From: Phaeovulum veldkampii DSM 11550
Lineage (GTDB): Bacteria; Pseudomonadota; Alphaproteobacteria; Rhodobacterales; Rhodobacteraceae
Assembly (NCBI RefSeq): GCF_003034995.1
Contig: NZ_PZKF01000003.1
Location: 1-64,000 of the forward strand
Length of the DNA stretch: 64,000 nt
Direction: 5' to 3'
The translations under genes were made by a program, and so were the position numbers. Below the pieces are notes generated by a model. The model did not search any database. It saw only the letters and a list, made by a program, of their open reading frames with translations, and was not told the DNA's origin. Numbering within the stretch: position 1 is the stretch's first letter; each line of letters begins with the position of its first letter. This document shows, one piece after another, positions 54,427-62,678 of this stretch.

Positions 54427-54686
54427 AATCTGTTCCCTTTTGCCTGTCCCGGTTGCCGGGGGCTGCCATAACCTGCCCTGACCCGGTTCTTGGACTTCGC
54501 CGAAAAGGCCGCGACATCATGACCGGGTTGACGCAGGTCTAATCCGCCCGTTTCGTCGAATCAAGACGGGGCAAGGCCGACGTTGCGGAGGATTCGGCGG
54601 GAAGTCGCCGAGACGTGAACACAGCCTTCCCGCGGGGCGGGGTGTTCTGGCGACACGCGCGAAATTTCGGGGCATTCGAGTGCGAA
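54427..54686. other. Gene-free interval
   Basis: About 260 bases upstream of the Gln-rich gene and downstream of the Rrf2 gene. I see no convincing gene, RNA or repeat here; it should hold the promoter of the minus-strand small gene. Confidence 0.4.
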
Positions 54687-55148
54687 TCAGCCGCAGGCAG
54701 GCACCGGGCGGGCATCGCCCAGCTTCAAGATATGATCCAGCGAGATGTTGTTGCGGACCAGATCGGCCAGCGTCACCGAATCAAGCGTGGCATAAAACGC
54801 ATCCAGCGCCGCGATCAGCGCGCTCCGGAACCGGCAGGCGGCGCGCAACGGGCAGGTGTTGGTCGCCTCATCGAAACATTCGGCAAAGGGAACCCCGGTT
54901 TCAAACGCCCGAAGCACCGCGCCGACGCCGATCTGTTCCATCGGGCGGTTCAGCCACAAACCGCCCGCGCGCCCGCGTTGAGTATCGACAAACCCTAGCT
55001 GCGCCAAGGTGTTCACCACCTGCGCCAGATGGTTCTCCGAAGCGTTGCAAGCGTCGGCGATCTCGTGCTTGCGCACCACACGGTCTGCATTGACGGCGCA
55101 AAACATCAGGGTGCGCATGGCGAGATTTGTGCGGGTGGTCAGTCTCAT
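54687..55148 (-). CDS. Rrf2-family Fe-S regulator, NsrR-like
   Basis: 153 residues. The winged helix starts MRLTTRTNLAMRTLMFCAVN, with ASENHLAQVVNTLAQLGFVD as recognition region and QRGRAGGLWLNRP as wing. Cluster-ligand cysteines C91, C99 and C105 lie in ECFDEATNTCPLRAACRF, the NsrR/IscR arrangement. NsrR senses nitric oxide. Divergent from the sulfide:quinone oxidoreductase-like operon 150 bases away, so it probably controls that operon and itself. Confidence 0.85.
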   Translation of the reverse strand: MRLTTRTNLAMRTLMFCAVNADRVVRKHEIADACNASENHLAQVVNTLAQLGFVDTQRGRAGGLWLNRPMEQIGVGAVLRAFETGVPFAECFDEATNTCPLRAACRFRSALIAALDAFYATLDSVTLADLVRNNISLDHILKLGDARPVPACG

Positions 55149-55232
55149 TCGGGCTGCAATCCTTCGCCGTTTTTGCTAACGTGACTCTGGGTGACATGTT
55201 TTACCCGGATTGCATATTAAAAATACATGTTT

Positions 55233-55246
55233 TTGATCTGTATCAA
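55233..55246. promoter_or_regulatory. FNR/Crp-family box, perfect dyad
   Basis: TTGAT-CTGT-ATCAA (55233-55246) matches the FNR/FnrL consensus in all ten conserved positions. It lies 52 bases upstream of the oxidoreductase ATG, suiting anaerobic activation by FnrL or an NnrR/Dnr-type regulator. Two ATACATG elements (55223-55229, 55261-55267) flank it and could be sites for the Rrf2 protein. Confidence 0.7.
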
Positions 55247-55297
55247 TTGTGCGCAACAGTATACATGCTAATGTTGGAATATGAGAGGGAGAATCAT

Positions 55298-56671
55298 ATG
55301 ACGGAACTGGAGCGTATCGCCGCTTCGCGCCGTGCCTTTTTGGGCATGGCCGGAGGGGCGGCTGCGGCATTGTCACTGACTGCGGGAGCGGCGCGGGCGC
55401 AATCCCGGCCGGCGGTCAAGACCAAGGCTCGGATCGTGATCGTAGGCTCGGGTGCTGGCGGCACGGGCATGGTGAACCGGCTTGTGGATCGGCTGGAGGG
55501 GGCGGAGATCACCCTCGTCGATGGGCGCAAGCAGCATCTGTACCAGCCCGGTTTCACGCTGATCGCAGCAGGGCTCAAGCCTGCAAGCTATTCGGTTTCG
55601 GGCACTGGCGACTGGCTGCCCAGTGGCGCCAAATGGGTGCAGGAGTATGCGGCGGGCATCGACCCGGTGGCGCAGATCGTGACCACGACCGGTGGCACGA
55701 AACTGCCCTATGACTATCTGATCGTGGCGACCGGGCTGTCGCTCGACTGGGGCGGGGTCGAGGGGTTCTCGCTTGACATGGTGGGCCGCAACGGGATCGG
55801 CGCCGTTTATGCCGGGCCGGATTATGCCGCCGCCACCTGGAAAGAGATGGACGATTTCACCTCGCGGGGCGGGGTGGGGCTGTTCTCGCGCCCGGCGACC
55901 GAGATGAAATGCGCGGGCGCACCGCTGAAATACACCTTCATCGTGGACGATTACCTGCGTCGCAAGGGCACGCGCGAGAAATCGCAGGTGATCTATGCTT
56001 CGAACAACAAGGCGCTTTTCTCGGTGCCGATCGTCAGCGAAAAGCTGAAGCTGCTGTTCGTCGATCGCGGCGTGGATACGCGTTATGATCATGTTCTGAA
56101 GGGCATCGACGCAAGCGCCAAGACCGCCACCTTCAAGGTTGCCGCACAAGAGGTTGCCAACCCCGACGGGTCGAAAACCCAGATCCCCGCGCGCGAGGAA
56201 ACGATCGCGTTCGATTTCATGAACGTGATCCCGCCGATGAGGGCGCCGCAGGTGGTGCGTGAATCCGGGCTGTCGCACAGCACGAAATGGCTTGATCAGG
56301 GCTGGATCGAGGTCGATACCGCGACGCTGCGCCATGTCCGCTATCCCAACATCTTCGGTCTGGGCGACATCAACGGCGTGCCCAAGGGCAAGACGGCGGC
56401 CAGCGTGAAGTGGCATATCCCGGTGGTCGAGGATCATCTGGTGGCCGATATTGCGGGCTCGGTCGGCACAGCCACCTTCAACGGTTACACCTCGTGCCCG
56501 ATGATCACCCGGATCGGCCGGGCGATGCTGGTGGAATTCGACTACAAGGACAACCTTGTGCCCTCGTTCCCCGGCGTGATCGCACCGCTGGAAGAGCTGT
56601 GGATTTCCTGGCTGATGAAGGAAGTCGCGCTGAAACCCACCTATAACGCGATGCTGCGCGGCAAGGCCTGA
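55298..56671 (+). CDS. Tat-exported sulfide:quinone oxidoreductase-like flavoprotein
   Basis: 457 residues. A twin-arginine signal (SRRAFLGMAGGAAAALSLTA, residues 10-35) precedes the FAD motif ARIVIVGSGAGGTGMVNRL. The two redox cysteines expected of SQR are present: Cys205 (EMKCAGAPLKYTFIVDDYL) and Cys400 (GYTSCPMITRIGRAMLVEFD). FGLGDINGVPKGKTAASV is the second FAD segment. SQRs oxidise sulfide and reduce quinone; a Tat signal is unusual, since most SQRs lack one. GAGGGAG precedes ATG. First gene of a four-gene unit. Confidence 0.82.
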   Translation: MTELERIAASRRAFLGMAGGAAAALSLTAGAARAQSRPAVKTKARIVIVGSGAGGTGMVNRLVDRLEGAEITLVDGRKQHLYQPGFTLIAAGLKPASYSVSGTGDWLPSGAKWVQEYAAGIDPVAQIVTTTGGTKLPYDYLIVATGLSLDWGGVEGFSLDMVGRNGIGAVYAGPDYAAATWKEMDDFTSRGGVGLFSRPATEMKCAGAPLKYTFIVDDYLRRKGTREKSQVIYASNNKALFSVPIVSEKLKLLFVDRGVDTRYDHVLKGIDASAKTATFKVAAQEVANPDGSKTQIPAREETIAFDFMNVIPPMRAPQVVRESGLSHSTKWLDQGWIEVDTATLRHVRYPNIFGLGDINGVPKGKTAASVKWHIPVVEDHLVADIAGSVGTATFNGYTSCPMITRIGRAMLVEFDYKDNLVPSFPGVIAPLEELWISWLMKEVALKPTYNAMLRGKA

Positions 56672-56684
56672 GGGAGGACGGATC

Positions 56685-57035
56685 ATGAAAGAACTGACGC
56701 TTGAAACCCTGATCGCGGTGTTCGAGGAAATCTATGGTCGCGGCCTGTTCTGGACGCTGGTCGTGCTGGCGGGGCTGATCACGCTGGGCTTTGCCTATGT
56801 GCTGATCCGCGATCACCAGCTTTCGGCGCGGCGCCTTGTCAATGCCGAGATTTTTGCGCCGCTGGGCGCGGTGGGGGCGGTGCTGTTCGTGCTGTGGTTC
56901 ACCAATTCCAAACTGGGCGATATCGGCGGGCCGATCGACTGGATCATCTTTGCCGGAATTGCCATCGCCGGGGCGGGCGGGTTGACCATCTTCATGTATA
57001 CCCTCCAATCCATCCTCTGGCCCAAGAAATCCTGA
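56685..57035 (+). CDS. DUF5368 small membrane protein
   Basis: 116 residues with three hydrophobic segments (LFWTLVVLAGLITLGFAYVL, LGAVGAVLFVLWF, WIIFAGIAIAGAGGLTIFMY) and N-terminal KELTLETLIAVFEEIYGRG. Matches what I recall as DUF5368. Position between the SQR-like and channel genes suggests it anchors or modulates the module. No known biochemical function. Confidence 0.75.
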   Translation: MKELTLETLIAVFEEIYGRGLFWTLVVLAGLITLGFAYVLIRDHQLSARRLVNAEIFAPLGAVGAVLFVLWFTNSKLGDIGGPIDWIIFAGIAIAGAGGLTIFMYTLQSILWPKKS

Positions 57036-57052
57036 TAGACGGAGACTATGGC

Positions 57053-58042
57053 ATGACCGCCACCACCACTGCTGAACAGGCGGCTCCCAGCCGCCTGCAA
57101 AATTTTCCGATCACCTTCTTTGCCACCTCGATGGGCTTTGGCGGTCTCACGCTGGCGTTGCGTGCGGCGGCCGAGCCGCTGGGGCTGGGCACGGCGCCAT
57201 TTCGCGCGGCGTTGGCGGCGACGGTGACGGTGTTCGGGCTGGTGGCGCTGGTCTATGCCGTCAAGGCCGCGCGCTACTGGCGTGCGGTCCATGCCGAGTG
57301 GCACCATCCGGTGCGCTTGGCGTTCTTTCCGACCGTTTCGGTGTCGATCCTGCTGATGTCGATCGCCTTTCTGTCGGTGTCGCGGCAGGCGGCCGAACTG
57401 TTGTGGCTGTTCGGCACCGGGTTGCAGGGGGTTTTGACGCTGGCGGTCATCACCGGCTGGATCGGCACCCGGTCGTTCATGCATGGCCACCTGAACCCGG
57501 CGTGGTTCATTCCGGCGGTGGGCAACGTCATCGTTCCGGTTGCCGGGGCGCAACTGGGCTACAGCGAAACCTCGTGGCTGTTCTTTTCGGCGGGGATCAT
57601 GTTCTGGGTCATCCTGCTGACGCTGGTGTTCAACCGGTTGGTGTTTCACGATCCGATGCCGGGCCGGTTGCAGCCGACGCTGGTGATCATGATTGCGCCG
57701 CCTTCGGTGGCCTTCATCGCCTGGGTGCGGATGCAGGGAGAAACCGCCGGGATCGACGCCTTTGGCCATATCCTGCTGAGCCTTGGCTATGTCTTTGCGG
57801 CCCTCGTGCTGGTGCAACTGCCGCGTATCTTGAAACTGCCTTTTGCGATGTCGTTCTGGGCGCTCAGCTTTCCGCTGGCGGCGCTGACTATCGCCAGCTT
57901 TGTCTATGCCGAAAAGGCGGCATCGCAGGTTCATATGTGGGTTGGCGCCGGGCTGCTGGCTGCGCTGGCGCTGCTGATTGCGGTGCTGGTGGGGCGCACG
58001 GCGGTTGCCATCGCGCGCCACGAAATCTGCCACCCGGAATAA
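57053..58042 (+). CDS. SLAC1/TDT-family anion channel or exporter
   Basis: 329 residues with ten predicted helices. FPITFFATSMGFGGLTLALR, the HPVRLAFFPTVSVSILLMSI helix and HLNPAWFIPAVGNVIVPVAG are TDT/SLAC1 signatures. Relatives move malate, tellurite-linked anions, sulfite (yeast Ssu1) or chloride/nitrate (plant SLAC1). In this sulfur-flavoured cluster sulfite or another sulfur oxyanion is a reasonable guess. GACGGAGAC precedes ATG. Confidence 0.82.
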   Translation: MTATTTAEQAAPSRLQNFPITFFATSMGFGGLTLALRAAAEPLGLGTAPFRAALAATVTVFGLVALVYAVKAARYWRAVHAEWHHPVRLAFFPTVSVSILLMSIAFLSVSRQAAELLWLFGTGLQGVLTLAVITGWIGTRSFMHGHLNPAWFIPAVGNVIVPVAGAQLGYSETSWLFFSAGIMFWVILLTLVFNRLVFHDPMPGRLQPTLVIMIAPPSVAFIAWVRMQGETAGIDAFGHILLSLGYVFAALVLVQLPRILKLPFAMSFWALSFPLAALTIASFVYAEKAASQVHMWVGAGLLAALALLIAVLVGRTAVAIARHEICHPE

Positions 58043-58051
58043 GCCTTCCGG

Positions 58052-58089
58052 TTCTTCTTTTTGCGGCCAATTCTTCTTTTTGCGACCAA
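58052..58089 (+). repeat. 19-bp tandem duplication
   Basis: TTCTTCTTTTTGCGGCCAA (58052-58070) is followed directly by the same 19-mer with one change, G to A (58071-58089). It fills the gap between the channel gene stop and the AGGAG site of the DsrE-like gene. Pyrimidine-rich. Confidence 0.85.
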
Positions 58090-58101
58090 CAGGAGTCTAC
58101 G

Positions 58102-58536
58102 ATGAAAAAGATCCTTGCCGCTGCGGCGATCTCCGCGGCGTCCATTCTGCCCGCTCAGGCCAATGAAACCAAGCAACTGATCACCATCCTGACCGCTCCC
58201 GAGCCGCAGACGCAGCTGATGGCCATGGTGCTGACCATGAACGCAGTGGCCGCAGGCGCCAAGGCGCATGTGTTGCTGTGCGGTCCGGCAGCCGATATCG
58301 CGCTGAAAGCCGCGCCTGAAGCCGCGACCGCGGGCCAGCCGCCCAAGGGCGCCAGCCCGCAGGGCCTGCTCAAGATGATGATCGCCAAACAAGGGGTAAC
58401 GGCCGAGGTCTGCGCGATCTACCTGCCGGGCAAGGGGGCCGATGCCTCGGTGCTGATCGAAGGCGTCACGCCCGCAGCACCCGATGCGATGGGCGCGGCC
58501 CTGATCGCAGATGACACCACGGTGATGAGCTTCTGA
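58102..58536 (+). CDS. Periplasmic DsrE-family protein
   Basis: 144 residues. A signal peptide (ILAAAAISAASILPAQA) precedes a DsrE-like domain: LITILTAPEPQTQLMAMVLT, AKAHVLLCGPAADIALKAAP, GLLKMMIAKQGVTAEVCAIY. Two cysteines (VLLCG and EVCAIY) could carry persulfide, as in DsrE/TusD sulfur carriers. Exported members are poorly known. Last gene of the unit, followed by a strong terminator. Confidence 0.78.
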   Translation: MKKILAAAAISAASILPAQANETKQLITILTAPEPQTQLMAMVLTMNAVAAGAKAHVLLCGPAADIALKAAPEAATAGQPPKGASPQGLLKMMIAKQGVTAEVCAIYLPGKGADASVLIEGVTPAAPDAMGAALIADDTTVMSF

Positions 58537-58574
58537 TCGGGCTGCCGCAGGCCAACTGCGCCCCGACGACCCAA

Positions 58575-58600
58575 GGCCCGCGCTCAGCGCGGGCCTTTTT
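58575..58600 (+). terminator. Rho-independent terminator
   Basis: GGCCCGCGC (58575-58583) pairs with GCGCGGGCC (58587-58595), loop TCA, followed by T5 (58596-58600). Closes the SQR-like operon. Confidence 0.92.
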
Positions 58601-58693
58601 CCTTGTTGACGTGACCAGTTCGGTGCCAGATCGGTCTGGCATCTGCGCTGGGTCGCGGCTAGGTTCCGGTGTTGGACGAAAACGAGGGCGAAG

Positions 58694-60523
58694 ATGCGGC
58701 GCACGACCACCACAATTTCGGGCGAAATCACCGGAACCGAACGCAGCCGCGGGCTGCGCACCATTCGCCAGGTGCTGCCGTATCTTTGGCCCGATGATGC
58801 GCCTTGGGTCAAACGCAGCGTCGTTCTGGCGATGCTGGCGCTGGTCGCGGCCAAGCTGTTTTCGGTCTCGATCCCGTTCATCTACAAGACCGCGGTCGAT
58901 GCCCTGGCGGGCGCGGCGCCAGAGCCGGGGGTGCTGCTGGGGCTGGGCGCGGTTGGGCTGACGGTGGCCTATGGCGTGGCGCGGTTGCTGAACGTGGGCT
59001 TTGGCGAGTTGCGCGATGCGGTCTTTGTGCGGGTGGGCCAGCGCGCGCTGCGCGCGCTGGCGCTGGAAACCTTTGGCCATATCCACCGCCTGTCGATGCG
59101 CTATCACATCACCCGCAAGACCGGCGGGCTGAGCCGGATCATCGAACGCGGGGTGAAGGGCGTCGATTTCCTGCTGCGCTTCATGCTGTTTTCAATCGGC
59201 CCGCTGATCCTGGAATTGACGCTGGTGGCGATCCTGTTCGCGGTGTTGTTCAACGTCTGGTACATGGGCGTCGTGGTGGTGACGATCTGGGCCTATGTCA
59301 CTTTCACCTTCCGCATCACCGAATGGCGGGTGAAAATCCGCCGTGACATGAACCAGCAGGATACCGACGCCAACCAGAAGGCGATCGACAGCTTGCTGAA
59401 CTATGAAACCGTCAAGTATTTCGGCGCCGAGTCGCGGGAAACCGCGCGCTATGATGTCTCGATGCAGCGCTATGAGCGGCTGGCGGTCAAGACCGGGCAA
59501 AGCCTTGCGGTCCTGAACTTCGGGCAGGCGGCGATCATCACCACCGGCCTTGTGATCGTGATGGTGATGGCGGCGCGCGGGGTGCAGGCGGGCACGCTGA
59601 CGGTGGGCGATTTCGTCATGGTCAACGCCTATATGATGCAGATCACCATGCCGCTGGGCTTTCTGGGCACGGTCTACCGCGAAATCCGGCAGGCGCTGGT
59701 GGACATGGGCGAGATGTTCGACCTGTTGCATCAGCCCGCCGAAATCACCGATGCGCCCGGCGCACCTGCGCTGAAGGTGGCGGGGGGCGAGGTGGTGTTT
59801 GACCATGTGGCCTTTGGCTATGACCCGAACCGCACGATCCTGTCGGATCTGTCGCTGCGGGTGGCGCCGGGGCAGCGGGTGGCGCTGGTCGGTCCCTCGG
59901 GGGCGGGCAAATCCACCATCGGCAAGCTGCTGTTCCGGTTTTATGACGTGACCGGGGGCAGCCTCAGGATCGACGGGCAGGATGTGCGCCAAGTCACCCA
60001 GGACAGCCTGCGTGCGGCCATCGGCGTGGTTCCGCAGGATACCGTGCTGTTCAACGACACGATCTATTACAACATCGCCTATGGCCGCGCCGACGCGACC
60101 CGCGCCGAGGTCGAGGCGGCGGCCAGGGCTGCGCGCATCCACGACTTTATCGTCAGCCTGCCCGATGGCTATGATACCACCGTGGGCGAGCGTGGGCTGA
60201 AACTGTCGGGCGGAGAAAAGCAGCGCGTGGGCATTGCGCGAACACTGTTGAAGAACCCGCCCATCCTGTTGCTGGACGAGGCGACCTCGGCGCTGGACAC
60301 GCAGACCGAGCGCGACATTCAGGACAGTCTGCGCGCCATGGGGCAGGGCCGCACCGTGATCACCATCGCGCACCGGCTTTCGACCATTTCCGACGCCGAT
60401 CAGATCGTCGTGCTGGAGGCCGGGCGGATCGTGGAACAGGGCCGGCACGAACAGCTATTGGCGGCGGGCGGGCGCTATGCTGCGATGTGGGCGCGCCAGT
60501 CGGCCGAGGAAGAGGCGGCCTGA
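58694..60523 (+). CDS. Atm1-type ABC exporter (ABCB7/heavy-metal family)
   Basis: 609 residues, half-transporter. Six-helix N-terminal domain with YHITRKTGGLSRIIERGVKG and NYETVKYFGAESRETARYD, both diagnostic of Atm1/HMT1. ATPase with GPSGAGKSTIGKLLF, signature LSGGEKQRVGIARTLLK and LLLDEATSALDTQTE. Bacterial Atm1 exports glutathione-linked persulfide or metal conjugates. Nearness to the sulfur module may be coincidence, as a terminator separates them. Confidence 0.92.
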   Translation: MRRTTTTISGEITGTERSRGLRTIRQVLPYLWPDDAPWVKRSVVLAMLALVAAKLFSVSIPFIYKTAVDALAGAAPEPGVLLGLGAVGLTVAYGVARLLNVGFGELRDAVFVRVGQRALRALALETFGHIHRLSMRYHITRKTGGLSRIIERGVKGVDFLLRFMLFSIGPLILELTLVAILFAVLFNVWYMGVVVVTIWAYVTFTFRITEWRVKIRRDMNQQDTDANQKAIDSLLNYETVKYFGAESRETARYDVSMQRYERLAVKTGQSLAVLNFGQAAIITTGLVIVMVMAARGVQAGTLTVGDFVMVNAYMMQITMPLGFLGTVYREIRQALVDMGEMFDLLHQPAEITDAPGAPALKVAGGEVVFDHVAFGYDPNRTILSDLSLRVAPGQRVALVGPSGAGKSTIGKLLFRFYDVTGGSLRIDGQDVRQVTQDSLRAAIGVVPQDTVLFNDTIYYNIAYGRADATRAEVEAAARAARIHDFIVSLPDGYDTTVGERGLKLSGGEKQRVGIARTLLKNPPILLLDEATSALDTQTERDIQDSLRAMGQGRTVITIAHRLSTISDADQIVVLEAGRIVEQGRHEQLLAAGGRYAAMWARQSAEEEAA

Positions 60524-60626
60524 TCCGCCCCGCTGCGGCGCGCGGTGGCTTGGCAATGCCCGGCGCTTGCGTGTAAGACAGGCCCGACACGACTGGCCCG
60601 AGCGAACCGAGGGGAAAGACCCGCCC

Positions 60627-61271
60627 ATGAGCGAGACCGACAGCTTCATCGAGGAAGTCACCGAGGAAGTCCGCCGCGACCGCCTGTTCAAGCTGATGCG
60701 GCGCTATGGCTGGGTCGGCATCCTTGCGATGCTGGGCATCGTGGGCGGGGCGGCCTACAACGAATGGCAAAAAGCCCGCGCCACCGCCAGTGCGCAAGCG
60801 TTTGGTGATGCCGTGATGGCCGCGATGGAGGCCGAAGATCGCCGCGCGGCACTGGCTGCGGTTGCGGGCACGGCGCCGCAAAACGCGCTGCGCCAGTTCC
60901 TGCTGGCCGCCGAAGCCGCCGAGGCGGGCGATGCGGCGGGCGCGCGCGACATGCTGGAGGCGCTGGCCGCCGATCCGGCGCTGCCCGAAAGCCTGCGCGC
61001 GCTGGCGCGGATCAAGGCCGCGATCCTTGCCGGCCCCGACATGGCGCCTGCCGAACGCGATGCGACGCTGGCTGCCCTTGCCGCGCCCGGTGCGCCGTTC
61101 CGGCTGCTGGCGCTGGAACAGCAGGCGCTGGCGCTGTTGGACGCCGGGCGGCGCGACGAGGCGATCGTTCTCAGCCGCCAGATCCTGAACGAGGCTGAAT
61201 TGACGCCGGGCTTGCGTCGGCGCGCGACAGAGTTGATTGTGACTCTTGGGGGCGACCCGGCAGCGCGCTAG
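60627..61271 (+). CDS. YfgM-like membrane-anchored TPR protein
   Basis: 214 residues. N-terminal FIEEVTEEVRRDRLFKLMRR, one TM helix (WVGILAMLGIVGGAAYNEW), then an alanine-rich helical periplasmic domain in TPR-like pairs. The order YfgM-BamB-Der matches the conserved yfgM-bamB-der arrangement. YfgM associates with SecYEG and periplasmic chaperones. The start MSETDSF is chosen; the longer frame overlaps the exporter. Confidence 0.83.
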   Translation: MSETDSFIEEVTEEVRRDRLFKLMRRYGWVGILAMLGIVGGAAYNEWQKARATASAQAFGDAVMAAMEAEDRRAALAAVAGTAPQNALRQFLLAAEAAEAGDAAGARDMLEALAADPALPESLRALARIKAAILAGPDMAPAERDATLAALAAPGAPFRLLALEQQALALLDAGRRDEAIVLSRQILNEAELTPGLRRRATELIVTLGGDPAAR

Positions 61272-61309
61272 GCGCCGGGGTATCTGAACGATAACAAGGG
61301 GGCGGGGCG

Positions 61310-62629
61310 GTGAAGCTGAGCCAAGGCATCTTGACCTTAAGTGTTGTTGCGGCTCTGGCGGCGTGCGGCGATGACGAGTTGATCCTTCAGGGCGACCGGA
61401 TCGCGCCGCGTGACGTGCTGGCAGGTGTGGCCGAACCGGCTGAGGTGGCCGCGCCGCAGGCCCGTCCGATCAGCCTGCCGCCCCCCCAGACCAATGCCGA
61501 CTGGACCCATCGCGGCGGCAGCGCCAGCCATACCATTGCCCATCCCGCACTGGGGGCGGCGACGACGCGGCTGTGGTCGGCCAATGTCGGCAAAGGTTCG
61601 GGGCGCAAGCACCGCATCAGTGCCGACCCGGTGCTGGGGGCGGGGCGCATCTATACGCTTGACAGCCGCGCGCAGGTGGCTGCGACCGGGTTGAACGGGG
61701 CGGCGCTGTGGTCGGCCGATCTGACCCCCGCGACCGACAAGGCCGATGATGCCTCGGGTGGCGGGCTGTCGTTTGCGGGCGGGCGGGTCTATGTGACCAC
61801 CGGCTTTGGTGAATTGGTGGCTCTTGATGCCGCGTCGGGCGCGGTGATCTGGCGCCAGGATTTTGCGGTGCCGGTGGGCGGGGCGCCCACGGTGCTGGGC
61901 GATACGGTCTATGTGGCGGCGCGCGACGGTTCGGCCTGGGGCATTGCTGCGGCCGATGGCAAGGTGCAATGGACCCTGCCGGGCGTGCCCACGCTGGCGG
62001 GCGTAACCGGCGTGTCGGCCCCCGCGGCTGATGATCGGATCGCGGTGTTTCCCTTTGCCTCGGGCGATCTGCTGGCGGTGCAGCGCGCCGATGGCGCCCC
62101 GGTCTGGAAGGCGCGGGTGGCTGGCGAACGGATGGGCCGGGCCTATGCCGGTGTGTCGGACCTGACCGGCGATCCTGTGATTTCGGGCGGCGTGGTCTAT
62201 GCCGGCTCGGCGGCGGGCCGTCTGGTTGCGGTGCGCGCCGACACCGGCGAGCGGCTGTGGGCGGCGACCGAGGGCGCGGCAAGCCCGGTGCAGGTTGCGG
62301 GCGGCTCGGTCTTTCTGATTTCCGACGAGGCACGGCTGATGCGGCTTGATGCGGCGACCGGCGCAGAAGTCTGGGCCACCGACATGCCCTATTTCGTCAA
62401 GGACAAGATCAAGAAGCAAAAGGCGATTCATGCCAACTACGGCCCGGTTCTGGCGGGGGGGCGGCTGATCGTAGCCTCGTCCGACGGGCTGTTGCGCAGC
62501 TTTGACCCGGCTTCGGGCGCGCTGCTGGCGCAGTCCGACATCCCCGGCGGCGCGGCCAGCGCGCCGGTGGTGGCGGGCGGCACGGTTTATGTGCTGGGCC
62601 GCAATGGGCAGCTTCACGCTTTCCGTTGA
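61310..62629 (+). CDS. bamB: BamB, outer-membrane assembly lipoprotein (beta-propeller)
   Basis: 439 residues. Lipobox LAAC with Cys19, then repeated PQQ-like blades (RIYTLDSRAQVAATGLNGAA, GRVYVTTGFGELVALDAASG, VVYAGSAAGRLVAVRADTGE, TVYVLGRNGQLHAFR). It supports BamA-mediated insertion of barrels such as the YjbH protein. A GTG start is used at 61310, preceded by GGGGGCGGGG. Upstream of der. Confidence 0.92.
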   Translation: MKLSQGILTLSVVAALAACGDDELILQGDRIAPRDVLAGVAEPAEVAAPQARPISLPPPQTNADWTHRGGSASHTIAHPALGAATTRLWSANVGKGSGRKHRISADPVLGAGRIYTLDSRAQVAATGLNGAALWSADLTPATDKADDASGGGLSFAGGRVYVTTGFGELVALDAASGAVIWRQDFAVPVGGAPTVLGDTVYVAARDGSAWGIAAADGKVQWTLPGVPTLAGVTGVSAPAADDRIAVFPFASGDLLAVQRADGAPVWKARVAGERMGRAYAGVSDLTGDPVISGGVVYAGSAAGRLVAVRADTGERLWAATEGAASPVQVAGGSVFLISDEARLMRLDAATGAEVWATDMPYFVKDKIKKQKAIHANYGPVLAGGRLIVASSDGLLRSFDPASGALLAQSDIPGGAASAPVVAGGTVYVLGRNGQLHAFR

Positions 62630-62678
62630 CGCCAAAGCCGTGTAGAGCGTCTGCTTCGCACCGCCCAAGGAGGGCAGC

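Noticed and set aside
58052-58089. Possible CRISPR-like repeat pair
   Set aside because: Only two abutting copies with no spacer; no cas genes in the window.
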